64,000 nucleotides of DNA from Cellulomonas phragmiteti (GCF_016862775.1 NZ_BONP01000005.1:62001-126000), one strand, 5' to 3'. Counted from the stretch's first letter, positions 36,128-47,569 are shown. Program-made: numbers and translations. The notes: generated by a model from the letters alone, not told the origin.

Positions 36128-36328
36128 GGCGTCCTCCGGGTGCTCCGGCACCCGGTCCTCGCGGCTCCGCCGGGTGCGTCACCCCCATGCCACGCGCTCC
36201 GGACGACCACTCAGGGCCGGCAGGTCCCGGGGCGAGCAGGCGGGCGGGGAGATGGAGCGGGTCGACCCCGCGCGGCGAGCAGCGCGCGCGGCGGCACTCA
36301 GCCGGCGGGGTGCCGCGAGGCGGCGACC

Positions 36329-38857
36329 TCAGGCCAGACGGCGCGCCAGCCCCTCGCGGTCCGTGACGCCCAGCTTGCGGTAGATCCGGTACAGGTGGTT
36401 GTCGACCGTGCGCACCGACACCCCGAGCGCGGCGGCGACCTCCCGGTTCTGCGCGCCCGCCGCCACGCGGCGCGCCACCTCGACCTCGCGGGCGGACAAC
36501 GACGCGACCGGCCCGACGAGGGCCAGGAGGCGGTCCAGGTCACCCCGGGCTCCTCGCGCCACGTCCTCCGCGCCGGCGAGGTACCGACCTGCGGAGCCGG
36601 CGTCACCGGCCAGCGTGGCCAGGTGCGCGGCCCGGGCGTAGGCGCGGACCGCGTGGACCGGCAGGCCGCAGCCGCGGAGCTCGTCGGCCACGTCGGCCAG
36701 CCGTGCCGCGGGCCCCTCGGCGACGGCCGACACGTAGCGGCCGAGCGCCGGCAGCACCGCCCCCTGGGCGCCCGCGGACGCGGCCGCGACCCGCAGCGCC
36801 GCCGGGTGGTCGACGGCGACGTCGACCGCTGCACTCGCCGCCAGCACCGCTGCGGTGACGCAGCCGCGATCGAGCAGGGCGTCCACCTCGAGCCACGTGC
36901 CGTGCGCCGCCGCTGCGCCGAGGTCCCCCGCCGCGACCGCCGCCTGCGCCTGCGCGACACCCGCCGACGCGAGCGGCACCGGTCCCAGCGGCAGCGCCGT
37001 CGCCGTGACCTGGTCCGCCATGGCCCGCGCCGGGACCGTCCGCCCGTCGTTGGCCGCCAGCGACGCGCCGATCGTCAGGAGCGCCGCACGCGCGTGCGGC
37101 GCGAAGGGCGCGCACGCCCCCACCGCGAGGCTGGCCCACAGGTGCTCGCGCAGGGCGCGGCTGCGGCCGGCGAGCGCGAGGCACAGCGCGAGGACGTACG
37201 CGCACGACTCGACGGCGGCACCGTCGAGGGCGGAACGCGCCTCCGCGAGCAGCCGCGAGGCGTGCTGCACCGCTGCCTCGACACGTCCGTCGAGCAGCTC
37301 GGCGATGACGGCGGCCGGCCGGGGGTCGACGCGCAGCGGGTCGTGAGCGGTGGGCTCGCCGCTCAGCACGTCCGCCGCGTCGACGACCCGTCCGGCCGCC
37401 AGCAGCGACCACCCCCGGACGTAGCGGTCCTCGGGACGGTCCGAGCCGGGCGTCGTCGCGGTGGGCACCGGGCCCGTACCGAGGAACAGGTCGATGCGCC
37501 GCCGGGTGTCGTCCAGGACCGCGGTCCGCTCCGTGGCGGTCGACCCGACGAGCACGCGGCGGGCCGCACCGGGGTCACGCTCCACGCAGGCGAGCCGCAG
37601 CGCCCGCCACGACTCCACGACGGGGACGCCGTCCGGGTCCAGGTGCGTGATGACCTCGTCCTCCACGGCCTCGAGGAGGGCAGCGCCGGAGCCCGCCTCG
37701 AGCAGCGCGTTGAGCCACAGGAGCCCCGAGGTCGTCGACGGCGCCGCGGCCCACTCGTCGCGGCGCTGGTCCACCCGGGTCGCCCGCGACCGCCGCAGAC
37801 GACGGCCGAGGACGGCTGCCTCGTCGCGCGACGTCCCCCACTCCGACGGCATCTGCGCTCCCCCGCGCGACGCCACCGCGACCTGTCCGGCGGGCCGCTC
37901 CACCTCACGGGTGACGCGCCGCCGGGTGCGCACCAGCCGCTCCCGCCCCGGCGCCGCGGTGAGGTGCTCGGCCACCAGCGGCGGTGTCACGACGACCTCG
38001 TCACGGTCACCGAGGTCCAGCACCCGCAGCAGGCCCGCGTCCTCGAGCGCGACGAGGGTGCGCCACGGCACGACCCGACGGGCCACGACGGGCTCGACAG
38101 GTCCGAGCACGGCCAGCGTCTCCAGGGCCCGCAGCTCCCGGCCGCCGAGACCGGCCAGGAGGCGGTCGACCGTGCCGACGAGCTCCGCCGAGCGCACCTC
38201 GCCCACGGCCGACCACACGCCGCCCTGCAGGACGAGGCGACCGTCGCGGCGTGCTCCGTGCAGGATCGCCCGCGCCAGGCCGGGCAGACCCCCGGACAAG
38301 CCGTAGACGCGGCTGACGAGGTCGACGTCCGCGCGGCCGGCGAGCTCACGGTGCACCAGGACCTGCATCTCGTCGAAGCGCAGGGGCGCGGCCTCCCAGC
38401 TGCACACGGTCAGGTCACCGGTGGACCGCAGGGCCGCCGTGCGGCACGCCCGTCCCGGGGACGACGTCACCAGGACACCGAGCCGGCTCGCGCCGGCGGC
38501 GGCCACCACGGCGGCCGTGTCGGCGTCGACGAGGTCCGCGTGCCGCACGAGCACGACACCCCGCCCCGGGCCGGCGCCGTCCACCAGGCGCGCCACGCCT
38601 GCGGCGTACGCGTCGGCGGTCGCGCCGCGCGGGCTCATGCCGCCGAGCGCGAGGGCGGCGAAGGCGCGGCCGGAGACCCCGATGCTCCCCCTGAGCCGGA
38701 CGACGTGCCAGCCGTCGTCCCCCAGGCGTGCGGCGGCCCGCTCCGCCAGGTCCCACGCCCCTGCGCCCGCCAGGCCGGTGAGCAGGACGGCCGAGCCCCC
38801 GCACAGGGCGTCGACGGCGCCCTCGACGACGACGTCGCGCGCGGAGGGCCCCAGCAT
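36329..38857 (-). CDS. LuxR-family regulator with degenerate ATPase domain
   Basis: An 842-residue protein of the large LuxR/MalT-like type. The last 63 residues are a LuxR HTH (SLSAREVEVARRVAAGAQNREVAAALGVSVRTVDNHLYRIYRKLGV). The N-terminus resembles a STAND/AAA ATPase, but the P-loop position reads GLAGAGAW (28-35) with Ala and Trp in place of Lys and Ser/Thr, so ATP hydrolysis is doubtful. The middle is Ala-rich helical repeat, likely a TPR-like sensor region. The regulated target is probably the adjacent glycosyltransferase and mini-protein downstream on the same strand. The start is the ATG giving MLGPSARDVVVEG. Confidence 0.88.
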   Translation of the reverse strand: MLGPSARDVVVEGAVDALCGGSAVLLTGLAGAGAWDLAERAAARLGDDGWHVVRLRGSIGVSGRAFAALALGGMSPRGATADAYAAGVARLVDGAGPGRGVVLVRHADLVDADTAAVVAAAGASRLGVLVTSSPGRACRTAALRSTGDLTVCSWEAAPLRFDEMQVLVHRELAGRADVDLVSRVYGLSGGLPGLARAILHGARRDGRLVLQGGVWSAVGEVRSAELVGTVDRLLAGLGGRELRALETLAVLGPVEPVVARRVVPWRTLVALEDAGLLRVLDLGDRDEVVVTPPLVAEHLTAAPGRERLVRTRRRVTREVERPAGQVAVASRGGAQMPSEWGTSRDEAAVLGRRLRRSRATRVDQRRDEWAAAPSTTSGLLWLNALLEAGSGAALLEAVEDEVITHLDPDGVPVVESWRALRLACVERDPGAARRVLVGSTATERTAVLDDTRRRIDLFLGTGPVPTATTPGSDRPEDRYVRGWSLLAAGRVVDAADVLSGEPTAHDPLRVDPRPAAVIAELLDGRVEAAVQHASRLLAEARSALDGAAVESCAYVLALCLALAGRSRALREHLWASLAVGACAPFAPHARAALLTIGASLAANDGRTVPARAMADQVTATALPLGPVPLASAGVAQAQAAVAAGDLGAAAAHGTWLEVDALLDRGCVTAAVLAASAAVDVAVDHPAALRVAAASAGAQGAVLPALGRYVSAVAEGPAARLADVADELRGCGLPVHAVRAYARAAHLATLAGDAGSAGRYLAGAEDVARGARGDLDRLLALVGPVASLSAREVEVARRVAAGAQNREVAAALGVSVRTVDNHLYRIYRKLGVTDREGLARRLA

Positions 38858-38925
38858 CTCCCCACGCTAGCCATCGTGGCGACCTGCGGCGCGCCGGGGC
38901 CGACGGCAGGGCCCTCACGACGACG

Positions 38926-38959
38926 GACGGCCGCCACCCCCGCAGGGGTGACGGCCGTC
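38926..38959 (-). terminator. Hairpin terminator after pyk
   Basis: GACGGCCGCCACCCC pairs with GGGGTGACGGCCGTC around a CGCA loop with one mismatch. It lies 13 bases past the pyk stop. No T tract. Confidence 0.65.
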
Positions 38960-38971
38960 GGGTCGGACGTC

Positions 38972-40408
38972 TCAGGCGATGCGGCTGCGGGCCGTGTCCT
39001 CGTCGCCGATCTTGTGCACGACGACGGTGTTGGTCGAGCCGACCACGCCGACGGGCGTCCCGGCGACGACGACGACGTAGTCGCCGACCTCGGCCAGGCC
39101 GTTGGCGCGCAGGGTGTGGTCCACCTGGCTGACCATCGAGTCGGTGCTGTCCACCCGCGGCACCTGGTACGTCTGCACGCCCCAGGACAGCGAGAGGCGG
39201 TTGCGCACGTCCTCCTCGGGCGTGAACGCCAGCAGCGGGATGGGCGCGCGCAGGCGCGACATCCGCCGGGCGGAGTCGCCGGACTGCGTGAACGTCACGA
39301 GGTACTTCACCCCGATGCGCTCTCCAATCTCGGCTGCGGCCCGGGTGATCGCGCCACCGCGCGTCGAGGGCACCGAGCCGAGGGGCGCGATGCGCTCGCG
39401 ACCGAGCTCCTCGGTGCTCTCGATGATCCGCGCCATCGTCCGCACGGCCTCGATCGGGAAGTCCCCGACGCTCGTCTCGCCGGACAGCATGACCGCGTCC
39501 GCACCGTCGAGCACCGCGTTGGCGCAGTCGGAGGCCTCGGCACGCGTCGGGCGCGGGCTCGTGATCATCGACTCGAGCACCTGGGTCGCGACGATGACGG
39601 GCTTGGCGTTGCGGCGGGCGAGCTCGACGGCCCGCTTCTGCACCAGCGGCACCTGCTCGAGCGGGAGCTCGACGCCCAGGTCGCCACGGGCCACCATGAT
39701 GCCGTCGAACGCCTGGACGATCTCGGAGAGGTTCTCGACGGCCTGCGGCTTCTCGATCTTGGCGACGACCGGGACGACGCGCCCCTCCTCCTCCATGATG
39801 CGACGCACGTCGTCGTAGTCGGCCGCGGTGCGGACGAACGACAGCGCGATGAGGTCGGCGCCGACGTTGAGGGCCCAGCGCAGGTCCTCCTCGTCCTTGT
39901 CGCTCATCGCCGGGACGGACACCGCGACGCCGGGGAGGTTCAGGCCCTTGTTGTTCGACACCGGGCCGGGCACCTCGACGCGCGTGATGACGTCGCTGCC
40001 CTCGACGGCGGTGACGCGCACGAGCACCTTGCCGTCGTCGATGAGGATCGGGTCACCGGGCTTGACGTCGCCGGTCAGGCCCTTGAACGTCGTCGAGACG
40101 CGCTCCTTGGTGCCCTCGACGTCGTCCGTCGTGATGGTGAAGACGTCACCGACCGCGAGGTCGTGCTTGCCCTCGACGAACCGCCCGAGGCGGATCTTGG
40201 GGCCCTGGAGGTCGACGAGGACGGCCACCGAGCGACCCGAGGCCTTCGCCGCGGCGCGCACGTTGTCGTACACACGCTTGTGCACCTCGGTGTCACCGTG
40301 GCTGCGGTTCAGGCGCGCGACGTCCATGCCGGCGTCGACGAGGGCCTGGACCTGCTCGGGCGACTCCGTCGCCGGGCCGATGGTGCAGACGATCTTGGCT
40401 CTACGCAT
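38972..40408 (-). CDS. pyk: Pyruvate kinase
   Basis: A 478-residue enzyme of glycolysis transferring phosphate from phosphoenolpyruvate to ADP. Signatures: KIVCTIGPATESPEQVQALVDAGMDVARLNRSHG at the N-terminus, VAKIEKPQAVENL, MVARGDLGVELP with the metal site, and MLSGETSVGDFPIEAV. The domain order A-B-A-C is complete. The ATG giving MRRAKIVCTIGP sits seven bases downstream of a TAGTCT -10, with no ribosome site between, so the mRNA is probably leaderless. Confidence 0.96.
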   Translation of the reverse strand: MRRAKIVCTIGPATESPEQVQALVDAGMDVARLNRSHGDTEVHKRVYDNVRAAAKASGRSVAVLVDLQGPKIRLGRFVEGKHDLAVGDVFTITTDDVEGTKERVSTTFKGLTGDVKPGDPILIDDGKVLVRVTAVEGSDVITRVEVPGPVSNNKGLNLPGVAVSVPAMSDKDEEDLRWALNVGADLIALSFVRTAADYDDVRRIMEEEGRVVPVVAKIEKPQAVENLSEIVQAFDGIMVARGDLGVELPLEQVPLVQKRAVELARRNAKPVIVATQVLESMITSPRPTRAEASDCANAVLDGADAVMLSGETSVGDFPIEAVRTMARIIESTEELGRERIAPLGSVPSTRGGAITRAAAEIGERIGVKYLVTFTQSGDSARRMSRLRAPIPLLAFTPEEDVRNRLSLSWGVQTYQVPRVDSTDSMVSQVDHTLRANGLAEVGDYVVVVAGTPVGVVGSTNTVVVHKIGDEDTARSRIA

Positions 40409-40414
40409 AACTGG

Positions 40415-40420
40415 AGACTA
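40415..40420 (-). promoter_or_regulatory. -10 element of a probable leaderless pyk mRNA
   Basis: TAGTCT on the minus strand is followed by CCAGTT and then ATG. The expected transcription start coincides with the A of the start codon. No -35 is convincing. Confidence 0.45.
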
Positions 40421-40514
40421 TGCCTTCCTGGATTTCGGCCGCAGGGCCGGACGTCCCGGGGGTCGCGCCCGGCCTGCGGGTACGTGTCCCGGGAAGGGAC
40501 GGGGGGACGGGTGG

Positions 40515-41981
40515 TCAGGGGCGCAGCGGCACAGCGCTCGCGGAGACGGGGGCGGGGAGCTCGGAGGAGCCCGACAGGTAGGCGTCGACGGAGGCGGCAG
40601 CTGCGCGGCCCTCCGCGATCGCCCACACCACGAGCGACTGGCCGCGGCCGGCGTCACCGGCGACGAAGACGCCCGGCACGCTCGTGGCGTAGTCGTCGTC
40701 GCGGGCGACCGCGCCACGGCTGGTCAGGTCGATGCCGATCTGCTCGGTGAGATGCTCGGTCTCCGGCCCGGTGAAGCCCATCGCCACGAGCACCAGGTCG
40801 GCGGGAATGTCACGCTCGGTGCCCGGGGTCGGGACGCGGCGGCCGTCGGGCAGGTACTCGGTGCGGGCGAGCCGCAGGGCCCGCACGTGCCCGCCGTCGT
40901 CGCCGAGGAACTCGACCGTCGACGCGAGGTACGCGCGCTCGCCTCCCTCCTCGTGCGAGGACGAGACCTCGAACACCACCGGGTCGGTGGGCCACGGCTG
41001 CGACTCGGGTCGCTCGGTCGGAGGCTTCTTGCCGATCGCCAACGTGGTGACCGACGCCGCCCCCTGCCGCAGCGAGGTGCCCAGGCAGTCGGATCCCGTG
41101 TCGCCGCCGCCGATGATCACGACGTGCTTCCCCGCGGCGGTGATCTGGTCGGGCACGTCCTTGCCCGCGACCACGGCGTTGGCCTGGTGCAGGTAGTCCA
41201 TGGCGACGTGGACGCCCTCGAGCTCCAGCCCCGGCACCTGCAGCTGCCGCGGGACGGTGGCGCCCGTGGCGAGCACGATCGCGTCGTACCGGGCCTGCAG
41301 CTGCACCCAGGTGACGTCCCTGCCGACCTCGACGCCGGGGCGGAACCGGGTTCCTTCGGCGCGCATCTGCTCGAGCCGCCGGTCGATGTGGATCTTCTCG
41401 AGCTTGAAGTCCGGCACGCCGTAGCGCAGCAGGCCGCCGATCTCGTCGTCGCGCTCGTACACCGCCACGGTGTGGCCCGCGCGGGTCAGCTGCTGCGCGG
41501 CCGCGAGGCCGGCGGGACCGGACCCGACGACGGCGACCGTGTGGCCGGTGAGCCGTTGCGGCACCTGGGGGGTGACCAGGCCGCGCGCGAACGCCTCGTC
41601 GATGATCGAGACCTCGACGTTCTTGATCGTCACCGCCGGCTGGTTGATCCCCAGCACGCAGCTGGTCTCGCACGGCGCCGGGCAGATCCGCCCCGTGAAC
41701 TCGGGGAAGTTGTTCGTCGCGTGCAGACGGTCGATCGCGTCGGACCACTGCCCGCGCCACACGAGGTCGTTCCACTCGGGGATGAGGTTGCCCAGCGGGC
41801 ACCCGTTGTGGCAGAAGGGGATGCCGCAGTCCATGCAGCGCCCGGCCTGCTCCTTGAGGAACGGCTGCCCCTCCTCGAGGTGCGCGTGGACGTCCTTCCA
41901 GTCGCGCAGGCGGACCTCGACGGGACGGTTCGGCGGGAGCTCGCGGTCCCGCACCTTCAGAAAGCCGCGCGGGTCAGCCAC
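40515..41981 (-). CDS. gltD: Glutamate synthase, small (beta) subunit
   Basis: A 488-residue flavoprotein that supplies NADPH electrons to GltB. The N-terminal Cys motifs for Fe-S clusters are [26 protein letters not shown] and [19 protein letters not shown]. An FAD-binding [13 protein letters not shown] and an NADPH-binding [12 protein letters not shown] follow. The C-terminal [21 protein letters not shown] is typical. The GTG start ([14 protein letters not shown]) overlaps the gltB stop by eight bases, so the two subunits are translated together in stoichiometric amounts. Confidence 0.95.
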   Translation of the reverse strand: MADPRGFLKVRDRELPPNRPVEVRLRDWKDVHAHLEEGQPFLKEQAGRCMDCGIPFCHNGCPLGNLIPEWNDLVWRGQWSDAIDRLHATNNFPEFTGRICPAPCETSCVLGINQPAVTIKNVEVSIIDEAFARGLVTPQVPQRLTGHTVAVVGSGPAGLAAAQQLTRAGHTVAVYERDDEIGGLLRYGVPDFKLEKIHIDRRLEQMRAEGTRFRPGVEVGRDVTWVQLQARYDAIVLATGATVPRQLQVPGLELEGVHVAMDYLHQANAVVAGKDVPDQITAAGKHVVIIGGGDTGSDCLGTSLRQGAASVTTLAIGKKPPTERPESQPWPTDPVVFEVSSSHEEGGERAYLASTVEFLGDDGGHVRALRLARTEYLPDGRRVPTPGTERDIPADLVLVAMGFTGPETEHLTEQIGIDLTSRGAVARDDDYATSVPGVFVAGDAGRGQSLVVWAIAEGRAAAASVDAYLSGSSELPAPVSASAVPLRP

Positions 41982-44900
41982 GGGCCACCTCCAGGATCTT
42001 GTCCCACACGCCGGGCGCGCTCGGGTCGAGGCCCTCGGCCTCGGCCTCGGCGAGCGCGCTGCGGACGCGGGCGTACTCGGTGGGCAGCAGACGGGTGAAG
42101 CGCGCACGCGTGGCGGCAGGGTCCTCGAGCAGCTGGGCGGCCACGATCGAGCCGGTCTCCTCGGCGTAGGACCGCAGCAGCGCCTGGACGAGGTCGTGGT
42201 CGTCGTCGTCGAGCGGGTCGAGCGCGAGCTCGCCGCTGCGCACGGCGTCGAGGTTGACCAGCGCGGGCGTCAGGTCCAGGACGTAGGCGGTGCCGCCGGA
42301 CATCCCGGCCCCGAGGTTGCGACCCGTGGGCCCGAGCACCAGGACCGTCCCCCCGGTCATGTACTCGCACGCGTGGTCGCCCACGCCCTCGACGACGAGG
42401 GTCGCCCCGGAGTTGCGCACCCCGAACCGCTCCCCCACGAGCCCGCGCAGGAAGATCTGGCCCCCGGTGGCGCCGTAGCCGATGACGTTGCCCGCGATGA
42501 CGTTGTGCTGGCTCGTGAGCGCCGAGCTGCGGTCGGGGCGCACGACGATCCGGCCGCCGGACAGACCCTTGCCGACGTAGTCGTTGGCGTCGCCGAACAG
42601 CCGCAGCGTGATGCCCCGGGGCAGGAACGCACCGAACGACTGCCCGGCCGAGCCCGTCAGCGTCACATCGATCGTGTCGTCGGGCAGACCGGCCCCGCCG
42701 TACCGCTTGGTCACGTGGTGGCCCAGCATCGTCCCGACGGTCCGGTTGACGTTGCGCACGGGCAGGTCGATCCGGACCGTCTCGCCGCGCTCGAGCGCGT
42801 CCGCGGCGAGCGCGATGAGCTGGTTGTCGAGCGCACGCTCCAGGCCGTGGTCCTGCGCCCGGACGTGCGACAGGGCCGAGCCGGGCTTGGGCTGGGGCAC
42901 CGCGAGCACCGGCGCCAGGTCGAGTCCCTCGGCCTTCCAGTGGTCGATCGCGTCCCGCGTGTCGAGCATCTCGACGCGCCCGACGGCCTCCTGGATCGAG
43001 CGGAAGCCGAGTGCGGCGAGATGCTCACGGACCTCCTGGGCGATGAACTCGAAGAAGGTGACGACGAACTCGGGCCGTCCGGTGAAGCGTGCCCGCAGCT
43101 CCGGGTTCTGGGTCGCGACGCCGACCGGGCAGGTGTCGAGGTGGCAGACGCGCATCATCACGCAGCCGGAGACGACGAGCGGGGCCGTCGCGAACCCGAA
43201 CTCCTCGGCCCCGAGCAGCGCCCCGACGAGCACGTCGCGCCCGGTCTTGAGCTGGCCGTCGACCTGCACGACGACGCGGTCGCGCAGGTCGTTGAGCACG
43301 AGCGTCTGCTGGGTCTCCGCCAGCCCGATCTCCCACGGGGTGCCGGCGTGCTTGAGCGACGTCAGCGGGCTGGCGCCCGTCCCGCCGTCGTGCCCGGAGA
43401 TCAGGACGACGTCCGAGTGCGCCTTGGCGACGCCCGCCGCGACCGTCCCCACCCCGAACTCGCTGACGAGCTTGGTGTGGATGCGGGCCGACGGGTTGGC
43501 GTTCTTCGCGTCGTGGATGAGCTGCGCGAGGTCCTCGATGGAGTAGATGTCGTGGTGCGGGGGCGGCGAGATCAGACCGACCCCGGGCGTCGAGTGCCGG
43601 GTCCTCGCCACCCACGGGTACACCTTGTGCCCGGGCAGCTGGCCGCCCTCGCCGGGCTTGGCGCCCTGCGCGAGCTTGATCTGGATGTCGTCGGCGTTGG
43701 TGAGGTACTCGCTGGTCACGCCGAACCGCCCCGACGCGATCTGCTTGATGGCCGACCGGCGGCGCGGGTCGTGCAGGCGGTCGGGGTCCTCGCCGCCCTC
43801 GCCGGTGTTCGACTTGCCACCGAGCTCGTTCATGGCGATCGCGAGGGTCTCGTGCGCCTCGGCGGAGATCGAGCCGTAGGACATGGCGCCGGTGTTGAAC
43901 CGCTTGACGATCTCGCTGACGGGCTCGACCTCGTCGATCGGCACCGGCCGGCGGACGCCCTCCTTGAACCGGAGCAGGCCGCGCAGCGTCATCAGGCGCT
44001 CGGCCTGCTCGTCGACGCGCGCGGTGTACTCGCGGAACACGTCCATCTGACGCGTCCGCGTGGAGTGCTGCAGGCGGAACACCGTCTCGGGGTCGAACAG
44101 GTGCTCCTCGCCCCCGCGGCGCCACTGGTACTCGCCGCCGACCGCGAGCCGCTGGTGCGCCTGGCGGTTGCCGCTCGCCGGGTAGGCGTCGGCGTGCCGG
44201 GCCGCGACCTCCGCGGCGATGACGTCGAGGCCGATGCCCCCGAGCCTGCTCGTCGTCCCCGTGAAGTAGCGGTCGACCAGCGCGTGGGACAGCCCGATCG
44301 CCTCGAAGACCTGAGCGCCGCGGTACGACGCGATCGTCGAGATCCCCATCTTCGACATGACCTTCAGGACGCCCTTGCCGAGCGCCTTGATGAGGTTCGC
44401 GACGGCCTTCTCGGGAGTGACCCCCGGCAGGTACCCGCTGCGGGCCTGGTCCTCGACCGTCTCCATCGCCAGGTACGGGTTGACGGCCGCCGCACCGTAG
44501 CCGATGAGCAGGGCCACGTGGTGCACCTCGCGCACGTCACCGGCCTCGACCACGAGGGAGATCTGCGTGCGCGTGTGCCGACGCAGGGTGTGGTGGTGCA
44601 CGGCGGACAGCAGCAGCAGTGACGGGATCGGCGCGAGGTCCGCGTCGGAGTTGCGGTCGGAGAGGACCAGGAAGCTCACGCCGTCGGCGACCGCGCGGTC
44701 GACCTCGGCGAAGATCTCCTCCAGGCGGCGCTCGAGGGCGGCCCCACCGCCGTCGACCTTGTACAGCCCGCGGATCGTCGTGGCGCGGAACCCGAGCGAC
44801 GGCTCCTTCGCGACGTGCACGATCTTGGCGAGCTGGTCGTTGTCGATGACGGGGAACGGCAGCATGATCTTGCGCGCGTGCTCGGGACCGTCGACCAGCA

Positions 44901-46539
44901 GGTTCGGCTCCGGGCCGATCGCCCCACCGATCGAGGTGACGAGCTCCTCGCGGATCGCGTCGAGCGGCGGGTTGGTGACCTGCGCGAACATCTGCGTGAA
45001 GTAGTCGAAGAGCAGCCGCGGCCGCTTGGAGAGCACCGCGACCGGGGTGTCCGACCCCATCGCCCCCAGCGGCTCGGCACCGGCGGACGCCATCGGTGCC
45101 AGGAGGATCTTGAGCTCCTCCTCGGTGTACCCGAAGGCCCGCTGCCGGCGCCGCACGGACGCGGAGGAGTGCGCGACGTGCTCACGGTCCGGCAGTTGCG
45201 AGAGGTGCACCGCGTTCTCCTGCACCCACTGCGCGTAGGGGCGCTGGGCGGCGAGCTGGGCCATCACCTCGACGTCGGCCACGATCCGGCCCTGGCCGGT
45301 GTCGACGAGGAAGAACTGGCCCGGCTCGAGCCGCCCCTTGGCGACGATCGCGGCGGGGTCGATGTCGAGCACACCGGCCTCGGAGGCGCAGACGACCAGG
45401 CCGTCCTCCGTCACCCAGTACCGGCCGGGGCGCAGCCCGTTGCGGTCCTGCACCGCACCGATGAGGGTCCCGTCGGTGAAGGTCATGGCCGCCGGCCCGT
45501 CCCACGGCTCCATGAGCGTGGAGTGGTACTCGAAGAACGCCCGCGTCGACGGGTCCATCTGCGCGTGGTTCTCCCACGGCTCCGGGATCATCATCATCAC
45601 GGCGTGCGGCAGCGACCTGCCTGACAGGTGCAGCAGCTCCAGTACCTCGTCGAAGCTGCCGGAGTCGGAGCCGCCCGGGGTGCAGACCGGCAGCAGCGGC
45701 GCCAGGTCGCCCAGCAGCTCGGACGACAGCATGCCCTCGCGCGCCGCCATCCAGTTGCGGTTGCCCCGGACGGTGTTGATCTCGCCGTTGTGGGCGACCA
45801 TCCGGAACGGCTGCGCCAGCGGCCACGACGGGAAGGTGTTGGTCGAGAACCGCGAGTGGACCAGCGCGATCTCGGACGCGTAGCGCGGGTCCGAGAGGTC
45901 GGCGAAGAAGGGCTCGAGCTGACCCGTCGTCAGCATGCCCTTGTAGGTGATGGTGCGCGCCGAGAGGGACGCGAAGTAGACGCCGTGCTCGCGCTCCGCC
46001 CGCTTGCGCAGGCGGTACGCGCGACGGTCGAGCGCGATGCCCGAGAGCTCGCGCGACGGGTCGGCCACGACGAGCTGGCGGAACACCGGCATCGAGGCCC
46101 GGGCCGTGGGCCCGACGAGGTCGGCCGTCACGACGACGTCGCGCCAGGCGAGGACCTCGAGCTTCTCCTCCGCCGCGACGGCCTCGACGGCCGCCACGAC
46201 GTGCGCGCGCTCGGCCTCGTCGACCGGCAGGAACGCCATGCCGATCGCGTAGAAGCCCGCGGCCGGCAGCTCGGCGTCCACGACGTCACGCAGGAAGGCG
46301 TCGGGGATCTGGGTGAGGATGCCGGCCCCGTCGCCGCTGTCCTCCTCCGCGCCGACCGCCCCGCGGTGGTCGAGGTTGAGCAGCGCGGTCAGGCCGGCGT
46401 CGACGATGTCGCGGCCGGGCGTGCCGCGCAGCGTCGCCACGAAGGCGAACCCGCAGGCGTCGTGCTCGGCCGCAGGGTCGTAGAGGGCGTGCCGGGCGGG
46501 CGCCACGGCGGCGCCGGGGCTCACGGGCGACGTCGACAT
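41974..46539 (-). CDS. gltB: Glutamate synthase, large (alpha) subunit
   Basis: A 1521-residue enzyme making two glutamates from glutamine and 2-oxoglutarate. Cys29 in EHDACGFAF is the glutaminase nucleophile, exposed after removal of an N-terminal propeptide. The central and FMN domains include [19 protein letters not shown] and the 3Fe-4S cluster motif [19 protein letters not shown]. The C-terminal part is a beta-helix rich in Gly ([28 protein letters not shown]). I chose the ATG ([11 protein letters not shown]) with GAGG nine bases upstream. A GTG 15 bases earlier is possible. It leads the gltBD unit. Confidence 0.95.
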   Translation of the reverse strand: MSTSPVSPGAAVAPARHALYDPAAEHDACGFAFVATLRGTPGRDIVDAGLTALLNLDHRGAVGAEEDSGDGAGILTQIPDAFLRDVVDAELPAAGFYAIGMAFLPVDEAERAHVVAAVEAVAAEEKLEVLAWRDVVVTADLVGPTARASMPVFRQLVVADPSRELSGIALDRRAYRLRKRAEREHGVYFASLSARTITYKGMLTTGQLEPFFADLSDPRYASEIALVHSRFSTNTFPSWPLAQPFRMVAHNGEINTVRGNRNWMAAREGMLSSELLGDLAPLLPVCTPGGSDSGSFDEVLELLHLSGRSLPHAVMMMIPEPWENHAQMDPSTRAFFEYHSTLMEPWDGPAAMTFTDGTLIGAVQDRNGLRPGRYWVTEDGLVVCASEAGVLDIDPAAIVAKGRLEPGQFFLVDTGQGRIVADVEVMAQLAAQRPYAQWVQENAVHLSQLPDREHVAHSSASVRRRQRAFGYTEEELKILLAPMASAGAEPLGAMGSDTPVAVLSKRPRLLFDYFTQMFAQVTNPPLDAIREELVTSIGGAIGPEPNLLVDGPEHARKIMLPFPVIDNDQLAKIVHVAKEPSLGFRATTIRGLYKVDGGGAALERRLEEIFAEVDRAVADGVSFLVLSDRNSDADLAPIPSLLLLSAVHHHTLRRHTRTQISLVVEAGDVREVHHVALLIGYGAAAVNPYLAMETVEDQARSGYLPGVTPEKAVANLIKALGKGVLKVMSKMGISTIASYRGAQVFEAIGLSHALVDRYFTGTTSRLGGIGLDVIAAEVAARHADAYPASGNRQAHQRLAVGGEYQWRRGGEEHLFDPETVFRLQHSTRTRQMDVFREYTARVDEQAERLMTLRGLLRFKEGVRRPVPIDEVEPVSEIVKRFNTGAMSYGSISAEAHETLAIAMNELGGKSNTGEGGEDPDRLHDPRRRSAIKQIASGRFGVTSEYLTNADDIQIKLAQGAKPGEGGQLPGHKVYPWVARTRHSTPGVGLISPPPHHDIYSIEDLAQLIHDAKNANPSARIHTKLVSEFGVGTVAAGVAKAHSDVVLISGHDGGTGASPLTSLKHAGTPWEIGLAETQQTLVLNDLRDRVVVQVDGQLKTGRDVLVGALLGAEEFGFATAPLVVSGCVMMRVCHLDTCPVGVATQNPELRARFTGRPEFVVTFFEFIAQEVREHLAALGFRSIQEAVGRVEMLDTRDAIDHWKAEGLDLAPVLAVPQPKPGSALSHVRAQDHGLERALDNQLIALAADALERGETVRIDLPVRNVNRTVGTMLGHHVTKRYGGAGLPDDTIDVTLTGSAGQSFGAFLPRGITLRLFGDANDYVGKGLSGGRIVVRPDRSSALTSQHNVIAGNVIGYGATGGQIFLRGLVGERFGVRNSGATLVVEGVGDHACEYMTGGTVLVLGPTGRNLGAGMSGGTAYVLDLTPALVNLDAVRSGELALDPLDDDDHDLVQALLRSYAEETGSIVAAQLLEDPAATRARFTRLLPTEYARVRSALAEAEAEGLDPSAPGVWDKILEVARG

Positions 46540-46693
46540 CAGCACCGTCCTCACAGTCCCCGGGAGGGCCGGGGTGTCGCACGAACAAGGGGGGTACCGG
46601 GACGTCGTCGGCCCGTGCAGTGAGGCGACGATACCGCCCGCGGGGTGGTCGCGATGACCACGTGGGACGTCATCGCGTTCAACGCACCGGGTG

Positions 46694-47569
46694 TCACCGG
46701 GCGCGGTCGGGGATGTCCGCCTCGTCGTCCTGCGTGGTGGGGGGTGTCAGCAGGAGGGTCGTGTCACGTTCGGGATGCCGACGCCCGACCACCACGAACG
46801 CTACCAGCGCGACGAGGCCCAGCAGGATCGACGTCCAGACGTTGAGCCGCACGCCCAGCACCGTCTCCGCCGGGTCGATGCGCAGCATCTCGATCCACAG
46901 GCGCCCCGCGGTGTAGAGCACCACGTACAGCCAGAAGACCCGGCCGTGCCCCAGCCGACGGCGCCTTTCCAGGTGGATGAGCAGGGCGGCCGCGGCGAGG
47001 TTCCACAGCAGCTCGTACAGGAACGTCGGGTGGAACAGCGTGCCGGGGTCGTACCCCGCCGGCAGGTGCAGGTCGTCGATGCGCAGCCCCCACGGCAGCG
47101 TCGTCGGCCCACCGAAGAGCTCCTGGTTGAACCAGTTGCCGAGGCGACCGATGCCCTGGGCCACCAGCAGACCGGGTGCCAGGGCGTCGGCGAACGGCGC
47201 GAGCCGCACGCCGCGGCGCCGGCAGCCGATCCAGGCCCCCACAGCGCCGAGCGCGACCGCACCCCAGATGCCGAGACCGCCCTCCCAGATGGCGAACGCC
47301 TTCCACGGGTCGCCGTCGGGTCCGAAGTACGCGTCCGGTGAGCTGAGGACGTGGTAGATGCGACCGCCGACGATCCCGAAGGGCACCGCCCAGTAGGCGA
47401 TGTCCAGGACCTCCTCGGGGTCCCCGCCGCGCTCCTTCCAGCGCCGTTGCGTCATCACGGTCGCCACGACGATGCCGAGGAGGATCGCGAGCGCGTAGGC
47501 CCGCAGCGGGAAGGGCCCGAGGTACCAGACGCCCTGCGAGGGGCTCGGGATCGCGAGCGGCAGGATCAT
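46694..47569 (-). CDS. lgt: Prolipoprotein diacylglyceryl transferase
   Basis: A 291-residue membrane enzyme that attaches diacylglycerol to the lipobox Cys of prolipoproteins, the first step of lipoprotein maturation. About seven helices are seen. The signature is [22 protein letters not shown], with [12 protein letters not shown] near the N-terminus and [24 protein letters not shown]. The ATG overlaps the trpA stop by four bases, so it ends the trp run, an arrangement common in actinobacteria. The three lipoproteins in this window (two ABC receptors and the FKBP) would depend on it. Confidence 0.95.
   Translation of the reverse strand: MILPLAIPSPSQGVWYLGPFPLRAYALAILLGIVVATVMTQRRWKERGGDPEEVLDIAYWAVPFGIVGGRIYHVLSSPDAYFGPDGDPWKAFAIWEGGLGIWGAVALGAVGAWIGCRRRGVRLAPFADALAPGLLVAQGIGRLGNWFNQELFGGPTTLPWGLRIDDLHLPAGYDPGTLFHPTFLYELLWNLAAAALLIHLERRRRLGHGRVFWLYVVLYTAGRLWIEMLRIDPAETVLGVRLNVWTSILLGLVALVAFVVVGRRHPERDTTLLLTPPTTQDDEADIPDRAR

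Noticed and set aside
34760-40750. A plus-strand open frame of almost 2000 codons, and similar giant frames at 22293-26123, 188-2047 and 10404-12407
   Set aside because: They run antisense to well-recognised genes (pyk, luxR, GT2, polA, rpsA, uvrA). Their translations are Arg/Asp/Val-rich with no family resemblance. Such frames are usual in DNA of this GC content.
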